Shown in pieces: positions 1 through 8,536 of a DNA stretch of 64,000 nucleotides (position 1 is its first letter; each line of letters starts with the position of its first letter). Made by a program: the position numbers and the translations under genes. This DNA is from Bacteroidota bacterium (lineage in GTDB: Bacteria > Bacteroidota > Bacteroidia > UKL13-3): positions 180,675 through 244,674 of the forward strand of contig CANGVA010000002.1 of NCBI GenBank assembly GCA_947457395.1, given 5' to 3'. Under the pieces are notes generated by a model, which was given only the letters and a program-made list of their open reading frames with translations, was not told the origin of the DNA and ran no database searches.

Positions 1-720
1 AGGCTGATACATTTTTAATTCATAACGCGTGGAAGTATCTGATGTTAAAACAGGATTGTTTACAAAAGCTATTGCTTCATTTTTATCATACTTAAGATTT
101 TTATTATCATCCGCAAAAGCAATTAGTCTAAATTTTTTATCAGGCAGGTTATATAACCTAAAAAATCCAGCTTCTTTGCTTTTGGCAAAATATGCGGGTT
201 TAGTTAGGTATATTGAAGAGTCAGAAAAACCATTTATTGGGTATAAACACACATTCATATTTTTCTTTGGCTCGTTGTTTTCTGCCCAAACTATTTTACC
301 AGAAATGTTTAGGGTATCTATGGTGCTTCCGGTTGAAAAAACATAACGATAATCTCCAAGAACATTACCCTCATGATTATCGGCAAGTGAATTACCAAAA
401 TTAATCGTATAGGTTGTGTTTGGTTTCGGTGCCGATCTAAATCGTATGATAAGATTTTTTCCACTTATTTCATATTCCGGCTTTTCTTCCAGCGGTGGAG
501 AAATTACGATCTGTTCTTCCGGGCTAATCAGTTGTATGTATTCATCAAATCCAACCACAATTTTATTGGAATTAAATCCCGCTTTTGCATTGGATGGAAC
601 CTCTTTGGTCACAACCGGAGGTTGTGTGTCTTTTGCTCCACCCGTTGGCGCAACAACTTGAGCACAACCGCAAATGATTGCTGCTATCCCTAAAACAAGT
701 ATGATATTAAGCCTACTCAA
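1..720 (-). CDS. Partial Ig-like (Big_5/SbsA type) lipoprotein, C-terminus outside window
   Basis: The frame is open from 720 to the window edge, so only the first 240 codons are present. It starts with TTG at 720; an in-frame TAA lies two codons upstream, so no earlier start exists. The N-terminus is a hydrophobic signal ending at Cys19 in a lipobox-like ICGC, followed by a segment with PTGGAKD and PPV, typical of the Bacteroidota outer-membrane proteins that carry a bacterial Ig-like (SbsA/Big_5) domain. The Ig-like domain spans about residues 35-110 (FDEYIQL, then TYTINFG and FSTGSTIDTL), followed by a carboxypeptidase-regulatory-like segment. It lies 7 bp downstream of the methyltransferase gene and is probably cotranscribed. 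Its exact function is unknown; I infer an envelope-anchored structural lipoprotein. Confidence 0.75.
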   Translation of the reverse strand, partial: MSRLNIILVLGIAAIICGCAQVVAPTGGAKDTQPPVVTKEVPSNAKAGFNSNKIVVGFDEYIQLISPEEQIVISPPLEEKPEYEISGKNLIIRFRSAPKPNTTYTINFGNSLADNHEGNVLGDYRYVFSTGSTIDTLNISGKIVWAENNEPKKNMNVCLYPINGFSDSSIYLTKPAYFAKSKEAGFFRLYNLPDKKFRLIAFADDNKNLKYDKNEAIAFVNNPVLTSDTSTRYELKMYQP

Positions 721-727
721 CTGTTAA

Positions 728-1618
728 TTAAACATTTTTAACCACAAATAGTAAGCTAGAGTAGTTGCCGCTAAACCAGGCATTTACTGTAGATACCAAG
801 CCGCTTGCTGCTCCGCGCAAAAACGCTCCACCACTTCCCCTGTGTACTTCGCTTCGCATGCTTATGTAAGGCGCGTCAAAAACCAGTGCACGTGTTTGCA
901 CAACCTTAAAACCATGTTTTTGCATAAGCAATGAAAAGCTGATCTTGTTAAAATGGTACAAGTGGCGCGGTACATCATACCCGTCCCAATGGGCGCCATA
1001 ATACTTTGCGTCCCAACTACTGCTATTAGGAACCGCTATAAAAAGTGTTCCGTCTTTTTTCAGCAACCGTTTCAGCTGCTGCATTCTTTCGTTAAGCGCA
1101 TGTACATGTTCCAAAACATGCCACTGTGTTATGGCATCAAAGGAATTGGGTTCAAAGGAGTCCAGCTCGCTTTCTTTTCTAACTATTATGCCAAAATGTT
1201 GCTTAACATAGGTTACCGCCTCATCACTTACATCAACCCCTACTGGCTTAAAAGACCCATCTTTATGCAGCGCGTTTAGGAAATACCCCAACCCGCACCC
1301 CAAATCCATTATATCTCCTGATGGATGAAAAGATTTGATTAGTTTAATTTTGCGGCCAATGCTATAATCTCGCACCACATCATATACCTTATACATGAAA
1401 CTAAAACCCTCTTTGCTTCCCGCATGAGAAACATAACGATCGCTTTGGTAATAAGGACCAATTTCCCGTACGGATGGTCTGGGGTTGGTAAATAAAAAGC
1501 CGCAATCTGCACACCTGAACAAATCAAATGTTTCTGCGCTGGCCACAAAGTCTGTACAAGAAATTTCTTTGGCAAGATGGTTTCCGCCACAAACAAGACA
1601 AAAGGAAAGATGTTCCAT
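728..1618 (-). CDS. Class I SAM-dependent methyltransferase with N-terminal zinc-ribbon
   Basis: This 296-residue protein begins with two Cys pairs (Cys7/Cys10 and Cys36/Cys39), a probable zinc-binding ribbon seen in many methyltransferases acting on sugars or surface glycans. The SAM-binding motif I is IMDLGCGLGYF at about 103-113, and WHVLEHV near 167 is the post-I/motif II region of the Methyltransf_11/23 fold. The substrate cannot be told from sequence. It sits between mnmG and the partial Ig-like lipoprotein gene, all on the minus strand. A related zinc-ribbon methyltransferase is found in the glycan locus (38578-39567), which hints at a surface-glycan substrate, but this is inference. 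Confidence 0.85.
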   Translation of the reverse strand: MEHLSFCLVCGGNHLAKEISCTDFVASAETFDLFRCADCGFLFTNPRPSVREIGPYYQSDRYVSHAGSKEGFSFMYKVYDVVRDYSIGRKIKLIKSFHPSGDIMDLGCGLGYFLNALHKDGSFKPVGVDVSDEAVTYVKQHFGIIVRKESELDSFEPNSFDAITQWHVLEHVHALNERMQQLKRLLKKDGTLFIAVPNSSSWDAKYYGAHWDGYDVPRHLYHFNKISFSLLMQKHGFKVVQTRALVFDAPYISMRSEVHRGSGGAFLRGAASGLVSTVNAWFSGNYSSLLFVVKNV

Positions 1619-1655
1619 TGCGGCAAATTAATAAAATAATCTGCAGTAAAACCGC

Positions 1656-3518
1656 TTAACGACCCAAATGCACCAGCAATACAGAAATATCCGCTGGTGA
1701 AATGCCGCTTATTCTAGCCGCTTGCCCAAGTGTAACGGGTCTTTGCTTGATAAGTTTTTCGCGCGCCTCTAATGAAATTGACTTTACTGTATTATAATCA
1801 AAACCATCTTTAATTCTTATTTCTTCAAGCCTGTTCATTTTATCAACCATCTGTTTTTCTTTTTCCAAGTAGCCCTCATATTTCATCAAAACTTCGGCTT
1901 GCAAAACAGCATCCTCTTTAAAACCTTGCAGAAATTCATTTACCTGTGGTAAGCGCTTTAGGTTTGCCATATCAACTTGCGGGCGGCTTAATATCGCATC
2001 AAGCTTATAATTTTGTGGTATTGGTGCGGTGCTCAGTTCTGCCAGTAAGGGGTTTATATCGGTTGGTATAACAGAGGTTTTTTTAAAGTATGTGACTATA
2101 TCTGCAGTCTGCTTTTCTTTTTCTTCCACAGCATGCATCCGTAATTTACTAGCTAATCCTAGCCTATACCCTTTTTCGGTTAGTCTGATATCAGCATTGT
2201 CTTGTCTTAACATAATTCTGTATTCGGCCCTGGAGGTAAACATGCGATAGGGTTCATCGGTGCCTTTGTTAACAAGATCATCTATGAGCACGCCTATGTA
2301 TGCTTCAGATCGTTTAAGAACAAAGTCTTCTTTTCCTGCCAGTTTACCATGGGCATTTATGCCCGCAATTAGCCCCTGGCATGCTGCCTCTTCATAGCCC
2401 GTAGTGCCATTAATTTGGCCGGCAAAAAACAGGTTTTCTATTAAATGGGTTTCAAGGGTAAGTTTGAGTTGCGTTGGGGGGAAATAATCATATTCAATGG
2501 CATATCCAGGTCTGAAGATTTTGGCATCTTCAAATCCGGGTATTAGTCTCAGCGCTTTTATTTGAACATGATCAGGCAATGAGGTGGAGAACCCGTTTAC
2601 GTATATTTCAACTGTGCTCCAACCCTCGGGTTCTACAAAAATTTGGTGGCGCTCTCTTTCGGCAAAACGATTTATTTTGTCTTCAATTGAAGGGCAATAC
2701 CTAGGCCCAAGCCCTTGAATTCGGCCTGCATACATGGGCGATTCATCAAAACCGGTTCTCAATACCTCATGAACAGCTTCGTTGGTATAGGTAATCCAAC
2801 AGCAACGCTGGTTGGAAACGGGTGTGGTTAGACTACTATAAGAAAACCTTCCCGGGTTTTCATCGCCATCCTGTCGCTCCATTTTGTCGTAGTTCAATGA
2901 TCTTCCATCAACCCTTGGTGGAGTGCCCGTTTTCATCCGGCCACTCTCAAAACCCAATGAAACAAGCTGTTCGGTTATCCCTGTTGATGACTTCTCTCCT
3001 ATTCTTCCTCCGCCAAATTGTTTGGTTCCAATATGAATAATTCCGTTAAGAAAAGTACCGCTTGTAAGTATTACGGCCTTGCAGCCTATTTTTTGCCCCA
3101 TTCCGGTAATTACACCACAAACCTTTCCTTTATCAAGCACGAGCTCTTTTACCATGTCTTGCCAGAAATCTACATTGGGCGTAGCCTCAAGAATTTCCCT
3201 CCAGTATTGGCTAAAAAGCATTCTATCGTTTTGGCTTCTTGGGCTCCACATGGCAGGACCCTTAGAGCGGTTTAGCATGCGAAATTGAATAGTAGATTTG
3301 TCTGAAACGATACCTGAATAACCCCCAATTGCATCTATTTCCCTGATAATCTGGCCCTTCGCGATTCCTCCCATGGCCGGGTTGCAGCTCATTTGAGCAA
3401 TTTTATTCATGTCCATGGTGATAAGCAAAACCCGGGAGCCAAGATTAGCAGCAGCAGCAGCAGCTTCACAACCCGCATGCCCTGCACCTACTACAATGAT
3501 ATCATAGTCAATAAACAT
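1656..3518 (-). CDS. mnmG: tRNA uridine-5-carboxymethylaminomethyl modification enzyme MnmG (GidA)
   Basis: At 620 residues this has the full family length. MnmG works with MnmE to place the carboxymethylaminomethyl group on U34 of certain tRNAs, using FAD, NADH and methylenetetrahydrofolate, in the cytoplasm. Residues 11-20 form the FAD dinucleotide-binding loop GAGHAGCEAA; CNPAMGGIAKG near 45 and GPRYCPSIEDK near 275 are MnmG signatures. The C-terminal helical region ends with the ISGISPADISVLLVHL segment typical of the family. In many bacteria mnmG lies close to oriC; here a parS-like site lies just upstream of the start codon (3546-3561), consistent with such a location. Confidence 0.97.
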   Translation of the reverse strand: MFIDYDIIVVGAGHAGCEAAAAAANLGSRVLLITMDMNKIAQMSCNPAMGGIAKGQIIREIDAIGGYSGIVSDKSTIQFRMLNRSKGPAMWSPRSQNDRMLFSQYWREILEATPNVDFWQDMVKELVLDKGKVCGVITGMGQKIGCKAVILTSGTFLNGIIHIGTKQFGGGRIGEKSSTGITEQLVSLGFESGRMKTGTPPRVDGRSLNYDKMERQDGDENPGRFSYSSLTTPVSNQRCCWITYTNEAVHEVLRTGFDESPMYAGRIQGLGPRYCPSIEDKINRFAERERHQIFVEPEGWSTVEIYVNGFSTSLPDHVQIKALRLIPGFEDAKIFRPGYAIEYDYFPPTQLKLTLETHLIENLFFAGQINGTTGYEEAACQGLIAGINAHGKLAGKEDFVLKRSEAYIGVLIDDLVNKGTDEPYRMFTSRAEYRIMLRQDNADIRLTEKGYRLGLASKLRMHAVEEKEKQTADIVTYFKKTSVIPTDINPLLAELSTAPIPQNYKLDAILSRPQVDMANLKRLPQVNEFLQGFKEDAVLQAEVLMKYEGYLEKEKQMVDKMNRLEEIRIKDGFDYNTVKSISLEAREKLIKQRPVTLGQAARISGISPADISVLLVHLGR

Positions 3519-3545
3519 CTGAAAAACAATAATTTATATATTTAA

Positions 3546-3561
3546 GGTTCCACGTGAAACA
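3546..3561. promoter_or_regulatory. parS-like ParB-binding site 1
   Basis: GGTTCCACGTGAAACA matches the parS consensus TGTTNCACGTGAAACA at every position but the first. It lies in the 50-bp gap between ybeY and mnmG. ParB/Spo0J binds such sites to organise and segregate the origin region. Site 2 shares the identical 14-base core. Confidence 0.8.
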
Positions 3562-3568
3562 TGGAAAA

Positions 3569-4030
3569 TCAGCGAAGCAAAGATAAGCAAACATCCTCTT
3601 TCTTTCTCATTTTTTCCTTTTCGGCTTTGCTTTTGTCTTTGTAACCGCAGAGGTGTAATATTCCGTGAATCATGACGCGTTTGAGTTCCACGTGAAACGT
3701 TTCCTTTAGTTCTGCCGCATTTTCTTTGACACGCCCCTTGCTTATGTAAATATCCCCGGAAATTAAATTATTTTCAGTGAAGTCAAAGGTGATGATGTCG
3801 GTGTAATAATTGTGATTAAGAAATTCTCGGTTCATTTCAAGTAGGTGATTATCGCTACAAAAATTAAAAGAGATTTCTCCAAATGATTTCCTTTCTTCTT
3901 TAATGCAAAGGGCAATCCACCTTCTTAGTTCCTGCTTGTTGCGAACGAATGGCTTCACATCAATAAAATTAAAAGAGATGTGACTATTTGAGGAGGGTAA
4001 CGAACCCGGATTTTGTTTGTTTTTTACCAT
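3569..4030 (-). CDS. ybeY: Endoribonuclease YbeY (rRNA maturation factor)
   Basis: YbeY is a metal-dependent RNase needed for 16S rRNA 3'-end maturation and ribosome quality control. This 153-residue protein has the family motif as HGILHLCGYKDK near 122-133. The first two histidines of the classical HGxLHLxGYDH metal site are present, but the third is replaced by a KD pair. I recall this variant from other Bacteroidota YbeY proteins, so it is probably active. The only ATG that fits is at 4030, which makes the gene overlap the 3' end of the upstream type IX cargo gene by 47 bp. A parS-like site (3684-3699) is embedded in its coding sequence. Confidence 0.92.
   Translation of the reverse strand: MVKNKQNPGSLPSSNSHISFNFIDVKPFVRNKQELRRWIALCIKEERKSFGEISFNFCSDNHLLEMNREFLNHNYYTDIITFDFTENNLISGDIYISKGRVKENAAELKETFHVELKRVMIHGILHLCGYKDKSKAEKEKMRKKEDVCLSLLR
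3684..3699. promoter_or_regulatory. parS-like ParB-binding site 2, inside ybeY
   Basis: AGTTCCACGTGAAACG contains the uninterrupted parS core GTTCCACGTGAAAC, differing from consensus only at the two outermost bases. It is 138 bp from site 1 and shares its 14-base core exactly. It lies within the ybeY coding sequence, which is common for parS sites. Confidence 0.75.
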
Positions 4031-5786
4031 TGGGGCTAATTATATAAAACTTATAATAGTAAACACCACCAATACAACTATTACCAGAGGCGTCTTTACC
4101 GTCCCATCCGCCCGAAATGTCTTTTTGGGAAACAATAAGCCCCCCCCAGCGGTCAAATATTTCCATAGATGAATTTGCGTAATCAATATAACTTCCTTCT
4201 GGCCGGAATATCGTATTTACCCCCCCTGGCCGGAATGCGTTTGGTACATAAACCACCATTTCACCAATAAGACAATCTGAAAAGCTCTTGGCCGAAACCG
4301 GATCGGCTGGTGCCGGAAGGGCTTGAACGGCTTCAACAAAATAGCACAACCCAAAACTCCCCACGTTTTCGGGGAGTTGGTTGTCTACATACATGCTATC
4401 CGTTCCTGGAACAGAATCAATTAATATATAGCTTCTTTTCCCAAAATCATCATCTGTACCCCTGTAAATACGGTATATGGATACACCAGCCGGCCAACCA
4501 AAATACCTATTCCAGGTAAGTGTATTTTCGTTACTATTGGACACAACTTTAAGTACCATTTGGGGCATTACTACATTATTTTCATACAGAATATTACATA
4601 AATTAACGCTTTCAAGTCTGAAATGTAACTCATCTTCTCTGTCGGGAGTCATAAACACATGAGAAATGCGCCCGGTCTGCCCAAGGCTAGAAATGGATGC
4701 TATATTCGAAAATGTACCCCTATTTGCAGAAGCATTATACCAAATATTGATTTGCTTAGATTCCTCGTTGTTCACGATGAGTAAATCAGCCTTTAATTCA
4801 TCAGCATCCGGGTTTACAGCGCTTATATTAATTAAAAGCGTGTTTGTGGGCTCTTTTCGGCCCCTTGTTTGCAAAGTTAGTTGAGATGAAGTGGAGCTGA
4901 CCGAAACGCTTGTATCTCTGTAGGCTCGAACAAAAAAATCATTGACATCGCCAAGTAAAATGGGTAATTGGTAGCTGTTTAAATTACCTGGTAATGAATC
5001 AATTAACTTATATCCGGCACCATTTATTTGCCTAAAAATATAGTAATATCTTACCTTGGGCCAGCCCACATAGTGGGTCCATTGCAGACTTGCTGTTTTT
5101 TTACACGTATCTACGCTTCCGCTTAAATATATGGTAATGTGCGGATTAATATTAAAAACTTGTGGCCTTGTGTTACAACTATCTATTGATGTTATATCAT
5201 ATTTTAACGGCCTAAGTCTAGGATCAGAAAAGAGATTATTATCTGTTGCAAAAGTATCTCTAAGCACACCAGAAACGACCTCAACCCACTTAATCGCCAA
5301 GCTGTCATAAAATAACAGGTATCGGAAAAAGTCTGGTGTGGGGCTTTTTCTCCACCCAATCTTAACCCTGTTCGTTGGTATGTCTACGCTAACAGAGTCT
5401 AAAAATAGTGTATCGGGAGGTGTGTCGTCTACTCCCATTGTATCTGAAAATGAATTATTTGTAGAACAAGAATCCAGATATTGAATAAAATAACGCCAAT
5501 TGGTGGTGGTGCCAATCGGATTTGCGCCCAAGTGCATATATGAATCGGCCGATTTTATGCTGAGCGAATCAATTAATAGGAAAGGCCCGCTGTTTCCATT
5601 TCGCCCCCAAACGTAGTATGTTCTGAAGCGCTGGCATGTATCGTTTGATGGAAAGAAAAACATAGAATTATTTGGCCCAACCCTGCATACCCGCCTCATT
5701 TTTGGTGGTTCTGTACCCCATACACCCATTGCAAAATGGAGCAACAACAAAAAAGTGTATAAACTATTTCCCCGCAACAACTTCAT
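3984..5786 (-). CDS. Secreted protein with type IX (gliding-motility type) C-terminal sorting domain
   Basis: The 600-residue protein starts with a signal peptide (hydrophobic residues about 8-24, cleavage likely near WGTEP) and contains several fibronectin-III-like stretches. Its last 90 residues are a gliding-motility-associated C-terminal (type B sorting) domain, with VYVPNAFRPGG, MEIFDRWGG, GGWDGKD and GGVYYYKFYI in the usual order. This domain directs export through the type IX secretion system to the cell surface. The gene overlaps the downstream ybeY by 47 bp and the upstream M16 gene by 23 bp, so it is likely translationally coupled. The specific surface role is unknown. Confidence 0.88.
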   Translation of the reverse strand: MKLLRGNSLYTFLLLLHFAMGVWGTEPPKMRRVCRVGPNNSMFFFPSNDTCQRFRTYYVWGRNGNSGPFLLIDSLSIKSADSYMHLGANPIGTTTNWRYFIQYLDSCSTNNSFSDTMGVDDTPPDTLFLDSVSVDIPTNRVKIGWRKSPTPDFFRYLLFYDSLAIKWVEVVSGVLRDTFATDNNLFSDPRLRPLKYDITSIDSCNTRPQVFNINPHITIYLSGSVDTCKKTASLQWTHYVGWPKVRYYYIFRQINGAGYKLIDSLPGNLNSYQLPILLGDVNDFFVRAYRDTSVSVSSTSSQLTLQTRGRKEPTNTLLINISAVNPDADELKADLLIVNNEESKQINIWYNASANRGTFSNIASISSLGQTGRISHVFMTPDREDELHFRLESVNLCNILYENNVVMPQMVLKVVSNSNENTLTWNRYFGWPAGVSIYRIYRGTDDDFGKRSYILIDSVPGTDSMYVDNQLPENVGSFGLCYFVEAVQALPAPADPVSAKSFSDCLIGEMVVYVPNAFRPGGVNTIFRPEGSYIDYANSSMEIFDRWGGLIVSQKDISGGWDGKDASGNSCIGGVYYYKFYIISPNGKKQTKSGFVTLLK

Positions 5787-7035
5787 AAAGATCTTCGTGT
5801 TTCAAATATTTATTTGCCATTTCTTGAAGAGATAACGAGGTGGTGTTTTTAATTATTTCAATAAATTCATTATAGTATTCTGCGCTTAGACCATAATCTA
5901 TTAAAATTCTTTGACGGCTAGCCTGTTCAAACACCCCATCCAGGCTTCTCAGAAAAGAACCCAACATATAATTCTTGGCGGTATTTAATTCTTCTTCTCC
6001 AACCGCTATGTTACGAAGCCGTTCCAGCTCTTTATATATTTCTGAAACACCAAGATCAACTAGCTCATTGTTAATGTCGGTTTCAATATAAAATACTCCA
6101 TCATAAAGGTAGGATTCTAGAGCGGAATAAATTCCATAAGTAAGACCCTTTTCCTCTCGAATGTTTGACATAAGCCGAGACCCAAAATACCCACCAAGAA
6201 TTAAATTTAGCAATTGCATTTTCCTAAAATCCGGATGATTCCGGTTAAATAGTTTACGCCCTATTCTAATGGTGGATTGTACCGAACCCCCTTTATGAAT
6301 TTCAATTTTCTGTGCCCGTTCCTGTGGGGGTGCGTATTCAAATATAGATTGGTTATGCCGGCCGAAAGTAGAGAGCACATCCGTTATTTTATCAATAACA
6401 CCGATACCCACAGACCCTGAAGCCATAATGTATTTTAGCTTGCGCCTGTAGTGCATCTCATAGAAAGAAACCAGTGTTTCACGTGAAATATTTTTTATAT
6501 CATGTTGATAAACAGGGGCTCCATATGGGTTTTTGTTTCCAAAAACAGCCTCAAAGAATGATCTTCTTGCAAGGTAAGAGGTTTTGCTTTCGTTCACCAA
6601 CAAACGCTGTACAGCATTTTCTTTTTGGGTTTTTATTTCCTCCTCGCTATAGCTGGCATGGGATAAAATATCAACTACAAGAGGCAGACAAGATTCTAGG
6701 TGTTTAGGCAGGCAAAACAGGGTAAGAGTTGCATCATCGTTTCCTGAGCGGTTTTGCAAGTACGCACCATAAAAATCAAGGTGCTCAGCCAGTTCTTTAG
6801 AAGTGTAGTGGGTGGTTCCTTCAACCAATAATGTGTTTGTTGCGCTTGCCACATATGGCGCAGGTTGAAGACGAGCGCCTGCATCAAACACAAACTCGAT
6901 CTTCAGCACCTCAACATTGGGGTCATTCACGGAATAAATTTCAACCCCGCTTGCTATCGTTGAGCAAACTGCCGGAGTTATTTGAACCTTATCAATTTCC
7001 CGCACGTTTGGGGCCGATATTCTGTTAATTGGCAT
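5764..7035 (-). CDS. M16-family peptidase-like protein, non-catalytic subunit
   Basis: This 423-residue protein has the two-lobed M16 (pitrilysin/processing peptidase) layout but lacks the HxxEH zinc motif; the equivalent N-terminal region reads NTLLVEGTTHYTSKEL. The C-terminal half contains the arginine/tyrosine signature region GSRLMSNIREEKGLTYGIYS that contributes to the substrate-binding chamber. It overlaps by 11 bp with the upstream gene, which encodes the zinc-bearing partner, so the two probably form a heterodimer as in mitochondrial processing peptidase. A parS-like site lies inside it (6475-6490). No clear signal peptide is visible; location and substrates are unknown. Confidence 0.88.
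   Translation of the reverse strand: MPINRISAPNVREIDKVQITPAVCSTIASGVEIYSVNDPNVEVLKIEFVFDAGARLQPAPYVASATNTLLVEGTTHYTSKELAEHLDFYGAYLQNRSGNDDATLTLFCLPKHLESCLPLVVDILSHASYSEEEIKTQKENAVQRLLVNESKTSYLARRSFFEAVFGNKNPYGAPVYQHDIKNISRETLVSFYEMHYRRKLKYIMASGSVGIGVIDKITDVLSTFGRHNQSIFEYAPPQERAQKIEIHKGGSVQSTIRIGRKLFNRNHPDFRKMQLLNLILGGYFGSRLMSNIREEKGLTYGIYSALESYLYDGVFYIETDINNELVDLGVSEIYKELERLRNIAVGEEELNTAKNYMLGSFLRSLDGVFEQASRQRILIDYGLSAEYYNEFIEIIKNTTSLSLQEMANKYLKHEDLYEVVAGK
6475..6490. promoter_or_regulatory. parS-like ParB-binding site 3, inside M16 gene
   Basis: TGTTTCACGTGAAATA matches the parS palindrome TGTTTCACGTGAAACA at 15 of 16 positions. It lies about 2.8 kb from sites 1 and 2, a spacing typical for clustered parS. 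Confidence 0.7.
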
Positions 7036-8266
7036 TTTTATTTATATAAAATAGGGTAGAGCAGTTTTCGGGTTTAAGCATATCTGTTCCTGCTGCTTTA
7101 AGTGTGTTTAAATTCACCGCCAGATAATGCTCCACCTCTTTGTTTGCAATTTCAATATCGCCTAGCATTTCACAATATGCTAGTTTCATGGCCCTGTTCA
7201 GCACACTTATTTCATTAAAGCGTATGTTGGTTTCTGTTTTATTTTTTACTTTCTGCAACTCCTTTTCTGCTATATTTTCTAACGCCCATTGCAGGGTTTT
7301 TTCTATTTCTTTATTTGCTTGTTCGTGCGTGATGTTTTTCATCAGTTTACCCTCAATTATAAACAAACCGCGATCAACATCACCCGATATATAACAATCA
7401 AGTTCAGAGAATAACCGTTGTTTTTTAACAAGTTCCTGATATAAGATTGCCGAGCGCCCGGAACCTAGCATGTCTGATAATAAATCTGCTTCGTAATATC
7501 CATTTTCCATGCGAGCTGGCATATGGTATGCTTTAACAATAGCATGCAGCGGCACATCTGCCTCAATGCCCTGAAAACGGGCCGCTGTTTGCTTTGGCTC
7601 TTGCCCATAGCTTGGTTTGCGCACCTCTCTGGTCGGTATGTCTGCAAACCATTTTTGGCAAAACGCCTTTGTTTGTTCAAGGTTGATATTTCCGGCTACA
7701 ACCAGAATGGCATTATTAGGAGCATAGAAAGAGAAAAAGAAGTCCTTTACATCATCCAGTGTTGCTGATTCAATATGGCTTATTTCTTTGCCAATTGTTG
7801 GCCAACTGTAAGGATGAACCTTATAGGCCAAGGGGAGCAACTTTAACCAAATGTCTCCATACGGTTGGTTCAGGTAACGTTCTTTAAACTCTTCAATTAC
7901 CACATTGCGCTGCACATCCAGCGAATGCTCATTAAAATTAAGGCTCAGCATACGGTCGCTTTCTAGCCAAAAGCCCGTTTCAATATTTTGCTGCGGCAGT
8001 GTGAGGTAATAATTGGTAATATCGTTGCTGGTAAAAGCATTGTTTTCTCCACCGGCTTTTTGCAGGGCATCATCATAATCCGGAATATTTACTGATCCCC
8101 CAAACATGAGGTGTTCAAATAAATGAGCAAAGCCGGTTTTATTAGGCAGCTCATTTTTTGAGCCAACCTTATAAAGAATGTTTAATACGCAGAGTTTGGT
8201 ATTGGGATCGTGGTGGTGAATGACCGTAAGCCCATTTGGAAGAAAAAAACGCTGATAGTTGATCAA
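7025..8266 (-). CDS. M16-family zinc metallopeptidase, catalytic subunit
   Basis: The 413-residue protein carries the inverted zinc motif HLFEH at residues 48-52, with the supporting glutamate in NVVIEEFKERY about 75 residues later. This is the active subunit type of the M16B family, which degrades or processes peptides inside a closed chamber. Translation begins at TTG (8266), giving the standard INYQRFFLPNGLTV start; no in-frame ATG fits. It overlaps by 11 bp with the downstream non-catalytic M16 gene. A -7 element TAAATTTG (8293-8300) lies 27 bp upstream. Confidence 0.9.
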   Translation of the reverse strand: MINYQRFFLPNGLTVIHHHDPNTKLCVLNILYKVGSKNELPNKTGFAHLFEHLMFGGSVNIPDYDDALQKAGGENNAFTSNDITNYYLTLPQQNIETGFWLESDRMLSLNFNEHSLDVQRNVVIEEFKERYLNQPYGDIWLKLLPLAYKVHPYSWPTIGKEISHIESATLDDVKDFFFSFYAPNNAILVVAGNINLEQTKAFCQKWFADIPTREVRKPSYGQEPKQTAARFQGIEADVPLHAIVKAYHMPARMENGYYEADLLSDMLGSGRSAILYQELVKKQRLFSELDCYISGDVDRGLFIIEGKLMKNITHEQANKEIEKTLQWALENIAEKELQKVKNKTETNIRFNEISVLNRAMKLAYCEMLGDIEIANKEVEHYLAVNLNTLKAAGTDMLKPENCSTLFYINKNAN

Positions 8267-8292
8267 TTACTTGGGTGTTTTATGCTACAAGG

Positions 8293-8300
8293 CAAATTTA
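8293..8300 (-). promoter_or_regulatory. Bacteroidota-type -7 element for the M16 operon
   Basis: TAAATTTG on the minus strand matches TAnnTTTG exactly, 27 bp before the TTG start of the M16 gene. No TTG -33 element is visible at the usual distance, so support is from the -7 box alone. Confidence 0.4.
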
Positions 8301-8526
8301 CCCTGTTTTTTTGCATTAGAGCGCGTCAGCGGTGCGGAAAACACAAATGGTGCCCCAGGCCTAAATAATTTAATAGACACAAAATAAATGGGTCGAATTT
8401 AATACACTCATTAGCAGCCACTTTGGTATAAAATACAAGCTTTTGATGTGCACATGCGTTGAAAACTGTCAATAACCTTAAGCACTTGCGGGATTAAGTT
8501 AAACAAGGCATGCTTAAAAAATAACA

Positions 8527-8534
8527 TACCTTTG
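8527..8534 (+). promoter_or_regulatory. -7 element directly before the pseudouridine synthase start
   Basis: TACCTTTG fits TAnnTTTG exactly and ends 2 bp before the ATG at 8537. Transcription would then start at or just inside the annotated start, which favours a leaderless message, perhaps using the second ATG at 8543. The 8267-8536 spacer holds nothing else I can name. Confidence 0.4.
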
Positions 8535-8536
8535 CC

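Noticed and set aside
29-661. Three plus-strand open frames at the left edge
   Set aside because: They are antisense to the continuous minus-strand lipoprotein frame with a signal peptide and Ig-like motifs.
3455-3475. Run of GCN/CAG-type triplets in mnmG, and a similar one near 48715
   Set aside because: Both encode alanine runs (in mnmG within the FAD-binding helix) and are too short and codon-phased to be a repeat array.
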